From NCBI RefSeq assembly GCF_000494755.1, contig NC_022657.1:5370001-5434000 (forward strand): a DNA stretch of 64,000 nt. Direction: 5' to 3'. Both the position numbers and the translations under genes were made by a program. Under the pieces are notes generated by a model. The model was not told the origin of the DNA, ran no database searches, and saw nothing but the letters and a program-made list of their open reading frames with translations. This stretch comes from Amorphoplanes friuliensis DSM 7358 (GTDB lineage Bacteria; Actinomycetota; Actinomycetes; Mycobacteriales; Micromonosporaceae). This document shows positions 62,621-64,000 of this stretch, one piece after another. Numbering within the stretch: the first letter of the stretch is position 1; each line of letters begins with the position of its first letter.

Positions 62621-64000
62621 TCAAGCGGTCGTGGCCAGTGAGCGCAGCGCGTCGAGACCCGGCAGCAGGAAGTACTCACCACCCCGGCAGGTCACCAGCG
62701 GCCGCGGCACGCTGACGTAGGCCGGCGGTGAGCCCTCCAGCAGGATCCGCGCCCGCGGGCCGCCGGCCGTGGTGAAGATGTCCTCCTCGGCGCCGCGGCC
62801 GAAGACGTTGCCGTCGGCCAGCCATTCGGTCTGCACGAACTCGAACTGCCGGCCCAGGTCACCGACCAGCGCCAGGAAGAGCAGACCGCGGTCGGCGCCG
62901 TCGTCGTCCGCACCCGGCGGCAGGTACGGCCCGTACGGAATCCCCCGCCGGAGCATCAGGTGCCGCCGGGTGAGCTTGGTGCCACCGGGCAGCGAGTCGC
63001 GCGGGTTGGCGCGACGCACGTGCGCCCCGGCGGGGCACGGCGAGAGCATCGCACCGTCGCGGCGACGGCCGACCAGCCCGGCCGCGACGTCCTCGGCGCC
63101 GTCGGCGAACGGTCCGGCGGCGGCCTCGGTCAGCTGCCGGAACGCGGGCACGTCCTGTTCGAGCTTGCGGTAGACGAGGAAGCTGCCGTTGCGGGTCAGC
63201 CCGGAAGGCAGTCCGCGCCCGGCCGTGTCACCGTCCACATCGGGCAGACCGAGCACGAACTCGCCGGCCGGGAGCACCTCACCGTGCCCGTCCTTCCCGT
63301 ACCCGGCGACGCGCGGCTGTGACAGCCCGTCGGCGAACCCGAAGTGCTCGACGAAGTCCGGCAGGCGGGCACCCCGCTGCTCGCCTGCCGGCACCAGGCC
63401 GTCGAGGTCCTGGCGGAGACGGTCCAGCCACGGGTCGAGCGTGGTGCTGTCGGTCGCCGAGAGCAGCAGCACCACGTCCACGGCGCCGGGGCCGTCGAAG
63501 GGCGCCTGCCACGGTCCGGTGCCGCGGCCCGGGGAGAGGACGTCCTCACGGGCGTACATGCCCTCGCGGAACTCCTCGGGAAAGGCGTTCAACGAGGAGT
63601 CCGCGACACCGAGGCGGGCCAGTCCGGAGTGGCTGAGGCCCAGGTGCAGGGCCCGGTCCGGCCGGTCGGGGATCTCGGCGGCCGTGGTCACCTCGGGCAC
63701 GACCGTGCTCAGCCAGCGCCGGGCGTCCTCGCCCGAGGTGACCCGCAGGAACAGGTGCGCCGACACACCGTGGTGCCCGAACCCGCGCAGCACCAGGCCC
63801 TGGACGTCCTTGGCCTCGATCTCCGGCCCCGGTGCAGCAACCGGTGAGACGACCGGCTCGGTCGCCGTGCGGAAGCGGCGCAGCAGTGCGTCGTCGGAGA
63901 CGTCCGAGGCCGTCGCGGCAAAGGCGGCCAGCTGTTTGCGGAGCAGCAACGCATCCCGGATCTCGGTGACCGACCCGTCGGGCGCCCCGGCGAACGTGTA
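62621..64000 (-). CDS. DyP-type heme peroxidase (5' end outside window)
   Basis: 459 residues of a dye-decolorizing peroxidase; the frame is open to the right edge, so the start lies beyond. GFADGLSQPRV is the GXXDG motif with the distal aspartate, GAHVRRANPRD holds the proximal heme-ligand histidine and an arginine, and FEFVQTEWLADGNVFG and TRRHLMLRRGIPYG are conserved near the C-terminus. The part before the first ferredoxin-like domain (about 45 residues in view, more outside) is longer than usual and suggests an N-terminal extension or fusion. No Tat signal can be judged. It converges with lacI. Confidence 0.9.
   Translation of the reverse strand, partial: YTFAGAPDGSVTEIRDALLLRKQLAAFAATASDVSDDALLRRFRTATEPVVSPVAAPGPEIEAKDVQGLVLRGFGHHGVSAHLFLRVTSGEDARRWLSTVVPEVTTAAEIPDRPDRALHLGLSHSGLARLGVADSSLNAFPEEFREGMYAREDVLSPGRGTGPWQAPFDGPGAVDVVLLLSATDSTTLDPWLDRLRQDLDGLVPAGEQRGARLPDFVEHFGFADGLSQPRVAGYGKDGHGEVLPAGEFVLGLPDVDGDTAGRGLPSGLTRNGSFLVYRKLEQDVPAFRQLTEAAAGPFADGAEDVAAGLVGRRRDGAMLSPCPAGAHVRRANPRDSLPGGTKLTRRHLMLRRGIPYGPYLPPGADDDGADRGLLFLALVGDLGRQFEFVQTEWLADGNVFGRGAEEDIFTTAGGPRARILLEGSPPAYVSVPRPLVTCRGGEYFLLPGLDALRSLATTA

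Overview
This 64 kb window is chromosomal DNA from a very GC-rich actinobacterium. Codon third positions are almost always G or C, GTG and TTG starts are common, and neighbouring genes often overlap by ATGA or GTGA. The gene content (large secreted and membrane proteins, Ser/Thr kinase, STAS proteins, DUF5990, a LacI/xylanase-type operator) fits Micromonosporaceae such as Actinoplanes; the family assignment is inference. No rRNA, tRNA, CRISPR array, integrase or transposase was seen, so it reads as core plus accessory chromosome.

Layout. 0-10 kb: phosphoglucomutase (cut by the left edge), CopC-CopD copper protein, STAS protein, YaaA, membrane FKBP, a secreted beta-domain protein and an MmpL-like transporter with a tail of about 540 disordered residues. 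10-16 kb: an SDR with an N-terminal zinc ribbon, a divergent HxlR/NmrA pair, a methyltransferase-erythromycin esterase pair, a relic of a small secreted protein, and a lamin-tail protein. 15.8-20 kb: DUF5990-SNF2-SWIM operon. 20-24.3 kb: a STAND ATPase with kinesin-light-chain-like TPRs, flanked by two N-terminally membrane-anchored proteins, one with a degenerate nuclease-like C-terminus. 24.3-26.5 kb: MarR/MFS efflux pair with a perfect operator. 26.5-32.6 kb: ATP-grasp plus esterase operon, STAS protein, APC permease plus universal stress protein, unknown gene. 32.6-34.9 kb: Ser/Thr kinase, then a two-gene operon of a SpeD-like (S-adenosylmethionine decarboxylase family) protein and an acyl-homoserine-lactone-synthase-like GNAT protein.

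35.8-49 kb is an extracellular polysaccharide region: beta-propeller glycosidase, sulfotransferase, three GT2 glycosyltransferases, a giant membrane protein with a repetitive acidic N-terminus, a DUF1616-like partner, GH26 and polysaccharide deacetylase, with folD embedded. 49-55.8 kb: small membrane protein, unknown protein, metallophosphoesterase, APH-type kinase and a one-chain double ABC exporter. 55.8-57.8 kb is 2 kb without a convincing gene, built of three kinds of repeat. 57.8-64 kb: S1C protease, MBL hydrolase, CPBP protease, lipoprotein, peptidoglycan-binding protein, LacI regulator with a perfect operator, and a DyP peroxidase running off the right edge.

The strongest candidate for an undescribed system is the SpeD-like/GNAT operon at 33.6-34.8 kb, which could make an N-acylated amine or a related signal. 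Next are the repeat array at 55.9-57.7 kb and the STAND-TPR module at 20-24 kb.
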